From assembly GCF_014645695.1 (NCBI RefSeq), contig NZ_BMMF01000007.1, positions 1 to 64,000 of the forward strand: a stretch of DNA of 64,000 bases. Direction: 5' to 3'. The translations under genes and the position numbers were made by a program. The notes under the pieces are model-generated. The model searched no databases. It saw only the letters and a program-made list of their open reading frames with translations, and was not told where the DNA came from. Each line of letters begins with the position of its first letter. Position 1 is the first letter of the stretch. Shown in pieces: positions 62,071 through 64,000 of this stretch. The stretch comes from Salinarimonas ramus. GTDB lineage: Bacteria; Pseudomonadota; Alphaproteobacteria; Rhizobiales; Beijerinckiaceae.

Positions 62071-63120
62071 ATGCAGAGAAAGCCGCTCGGGCGCACCGGC
62101 CTCGAGGTCACCACGCTGTGCCTCGGCACCATGACCTGGGGCCAGCAGAACAGCGAGGCCGAGGGCCACGCCCAGCTCGACTACGCGATGGAGCGCGGCA
62201 TCGACTTCATCGACACCGCCGAGCTCTACGCGATCCCGCCCAAGGCCGAGACGCAGGGCTCGACGGAGCGGATCATCGGCACCTGGATGAAGGCCAGGCG
62301 CAACCGCTCGGACGTGATCCTCGCCACCAAGATCGTCGGCCGCTCGGGCAATACCTGGTTTCGCGACGACGGCTCACCCACCGAGCTCTCGCGCGCGCAG
62401 ATCGTCGAGGCCGTGGACAAGAGCCTGCAGCGTCTGCAGACGGACTATATCGACCTCTACCAGATCCACTGGCCGGATCGCTCGGTCTCCCAGTTCGGCG
62501 CCAATCCGGTGGTCTGGAAGCCCTCGGAGCCGGGGCCGGAGCATCCCGTCGAGGAGACGCTCGAGATTCTGGGCGAGCTCGTGACGGCAGGGAAGATCCG
62601 GCACGTGGGCCTCTCCAACGAGAGCGCCTGGGGCACGATGACGTACCTCAAGCACGCGGAGGCCAAGGGCCTGCCGCGGGTGGCCTCGATCCAGAACGCG
62701 TATTCGCTGATCAACCGCACCTTCGAGACCGCGCTCGCGGAGGTCGCGATGCGCGAGGACGTGGGGCTCCTCGCCTATTCGGCGCTGGGCCAGGGCTACC
62801 TCACCGGCAAGTACGAGGGCGGCGCCCGGCCGGCGGGCGCGCGCCTCACGCTCTTCGACCGCATGCAGCGCTACCAGACCCCGGGCGCGCCCGCGGCGAT
62901 CACGGCCTACGTGGATCTCGCTCGCAAATGGGGCCTCGACCCGGCGCAGATGGCGCTCGCCTGGGCGGCCTCGCGGCCCTTCATGACCTCGGTCATCATC
63001 GGCGCGACCTCGGTCGAGCAGCTGAAGGCCAATATCGACGCGCTCGCGGTGACGATCTCGCCGGAGCTCGAGGCGGAGATCGACGCGATCCACCTGCGTC
63101 ACACCAATCCCTGCCCGTGA
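62071..63120 (+). CDS. tas: NADP(H)-dependent aldo/keto reductase, Tas type
   Basis: A 349-residue TIM-barrel oxidoreductase. The N-terminal block (LGTMTWGQQNSEAEGHAQLD), catalytic Tyr in TAELYAIPPKAETQG, and DLYQIHWPDRSVSQFG closely follow E. coli Tas (346 residues). The physiological substrate is not known; Tas was found by suppression of a tyrosine auxotrophy in E. coli. ATG at 62071 follows GGAAGAAG, 47 bp after the tesA-like gene. Confidence 0.92.
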   Translation: MQRKPLGRTGLEVTTLCLGTMTWGQQNSEAEGHAQLDYAMERGIDFIDTAELYAIPPKAETQGSTERIIGTWMKARRNRSDVILATKIVGRSGNTWFRDDGSPTELSRAQIVEAVDKSLQRLQTDYIDLYQIHWPDRSVSQFGANPVVWKPSEPGPEHPVEETLEILGELVTAGKIRHVGLSNESAWGTMTYLKHAEAKGLPRVASIQNAYSLINRTFETALAEVAMREDVGLLAYSALGQGYLTGKYEGGARPAGARLTLFDRMQRYQTPGAPAAITAYVDLARKWGLDPAQMALAWAASRPFMTSVIIGATSVEQLKANIDALAVTISPELEAEIDAIHLRHTNPCP

Positions 63121-63125
63121 GGGAA

Positions 63126-63155
63126 CGCCCGGCCGGCGGCCTTGCCGGCCGGGCG
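63126..63155 (+). terminator. 12-bp hairpin just after tas
   Basis: CGCCCGGCCGGC (63126-63137) and GCCGGCCGGGCG (63144-63155) are perfect complements around a 6-nt loop, 5 nt past the tas stop. A C run, not a U run, follows. It likely slows or ends the tas transcript. Confidence 0.55.
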
Positions 63156-63199
63156 CCCCCGTGCGAGCCTTTCCGCTCCCGCCGCGCTCGAAGCACCCC

Positions 63200-64000
63200 A
63201 TGCCGACCCGTCCCGTTCCCGTCTTCGACGGCCACAACGACGCGCTCCTGCGCCTCCTGCGAACCGCCCATCCGCGCCCGGAGGACGGCTTCCTGGCGGG
63301 CGAGCCGCTGTGCCATCTCGACCTGCCGCGCGCCCGCGCCGGCTCCTTCGCCGGCGGGCTCTTCGCCATCTACGTGCCCGACCCGCACGCCGCCGGCGCC
63401 GAGATCGACGCGATGATGGCGCGTCCGCGCTACGACGTACCGCTTCCGCCGGCGCTCGAGCCGGGCTACGCCCGCGACGTCACGCTCGCCATGCTGGCGA
63501 TCCTGCTGCGGCTGGAGCGCGCCTCGGACGGCGCGCTCGCGATCTGCCGCAGCGCCGCCGAGATCGAGGCGGCCATGGCGCGCCGCTCCATCGCGGCGGT
63601 GGCGCATCTCGAAGGCGCGGAGGCGATCGGGCCGGACCTGCGGATGCTCGACGTGCTGCACGCGGCGGGCCTGCGCTCGCTGGGTCCGGTGTGGAGCCGC
63701 CCGACCATCTTCGGCGAGGGCGTGCCCTTCCGCTTTCCGTCCGGCCCCGACATCGGGCGCGGCCTCACCCCCGCCGGCGAGGCGCTGGTGCGCGCCTGCA
63801 ACCGCCTGCGGATCATGGTCGACCTCTCGCATCTCAACGAGCGGGGCTTCTGGGACGTGGCGCGGATCTCGACGGCGCCTCTCGTCGCCACGCATTCGAA
63901 CGCGAACGCGGTGTGCCACCACGCCCGCAACCTCACGGACGCGCAGCTCGTGCGCATCGGCGAGACGCGCGGCATGGTGGGGCTGAATTTCGCGACGTCC
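63200..64000 (+). CDS. membrane dipeptidase (peptidase M19), partial
   Basis: The first 267 codons of a zinc dipeptidase of the renal dipeptidase family; the gene runs off the window. The metal motif FDGHND is at residues 9-14, the bridging Glu is in HLEGAEAIG, and the later zinc-site histidines appear in VDLSHLNERGFWDV and ATHSNANAVCHH. These enzymes cleave dipeptides, including D-amino-acid ones. ATG at 63200. It lies 79 bp after tas in the same direction. Confidence 0.92.
   Translation, partial: MPTRPVPVFDGHNDALLRLLRTAHPRPEDGFLAGEPLCHLDLPRARAGSFAGGLFAIYVPDPHAAGAEIDAMMARPRYDVPLPPALEPGYARDVTLAMLAILLRLERASDGALAICRSAAEIEAAMARRSIAAVAHLEGAEAIGPDLRMLDVLHAAGLRSLGPVWSRPTIFGEGVPFRFPSGPDIGRGLTPAGEALVRACNRLRIMVDLSHLNERGFWDVARISTAPLVATHSNANAVCHHARNLTDAQLVRIGETRGMVGLNFATS

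Overview
The window is a very GC-rich piece of a bacterial chromosome with dense, short-spaced genes on both strands. Gene content points to an alphaproteobacterium of the order Hyphomicrobiales (Rhizobiales): CckA-type hybrid kinase, TTAA-N7-TTAA (CtrA) sites, GGAAC-N16-CGTT (EcfG general-stress sigma) promoters, GTTC-N7-GTTC-like sites upstream of recA, and small order-typical families such as DUF6460 and DUF6111. A Salinarimonas- or Methylobacterium-like organism would fit, but genus is a guess. I see no rRNA, tRNA, CRISPR array, insertion sequence, prophage or pseudogene.

Layout. 1-5.4 kb: end of dxs, a stress-type PRC-barrel protein, metY and hom diverging across a perfect 18-bp palindrome, then glpX. 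5.5-16.9 kb: rhomboid protease, drug-efflux MFS, small RAM-domain protein, orphan ABC ATPase, uppP, a GST/queG pair, pyrD with DUF952, an S24-type regulator that has lost its catalytic dyad, an unknown gene, and a soluble MCP-PilZ-Cache-like receptor. 17-23.6 kb: two transporters, a cluster of small stress proteins with divergent EcfG promoters, a membrane chemoreceptor, an unknown gene, and an intergenic region that appears to encode a short EcfG-driven small RNA. 23.9-28.7 kb: cysS, a GNAT acetyltransferase and cimA in a translationally coupled operon, facing recA. 29-38 kb: flagellar export and rod genes flgB-flgC-fliE-fliQ-fliR-flhB with cckA at the operon end, diverging from fliO-fliP across a perfect CtrA box. 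38-52.5 kb: a 1203-residue periplasmic TPR protein, then a long leftward operon running moxR, DUF58, DUF4159, a membrane amidotransferase-like protein, a Nudix hydrolase, DUF6111, CCA transferase and YihY. 52.7-64 kb: two tandem transglutaminase-like cysteine proteases, gamma carbonic anhydrase, DUF6460 and a MATE pump, Bax-inhibitor-like protein, a hairpin-rich intergenic repeat, tesA/ybbA/ybbP in the E. coli arrangement, tas, and the start of a dipeptidase gene.

Themes. (1) General stress response: four exact GGAAC-N16-CGTT promoters and two near matches sit ahead of a PRC-barrel protein, a small lipoprotein operon, a KGG stress protein, a cysteine protease, an unknown gene and a candidate small RNA of about 70 nt. 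The RNA has a C-rich loop followed by a UUCG-capped terminator, a plan like Caulobacter GsrN. (2) Cell-cycle control of motility: the kinase at the top of the CtrA phosphorelay is encoded in the flagellar operon whose own promoter region carries a CtrA box. (3) A MoxR/von-Willebrand-type chaperone operon is coupled to tRNA and nucleotide housekeeping genes.
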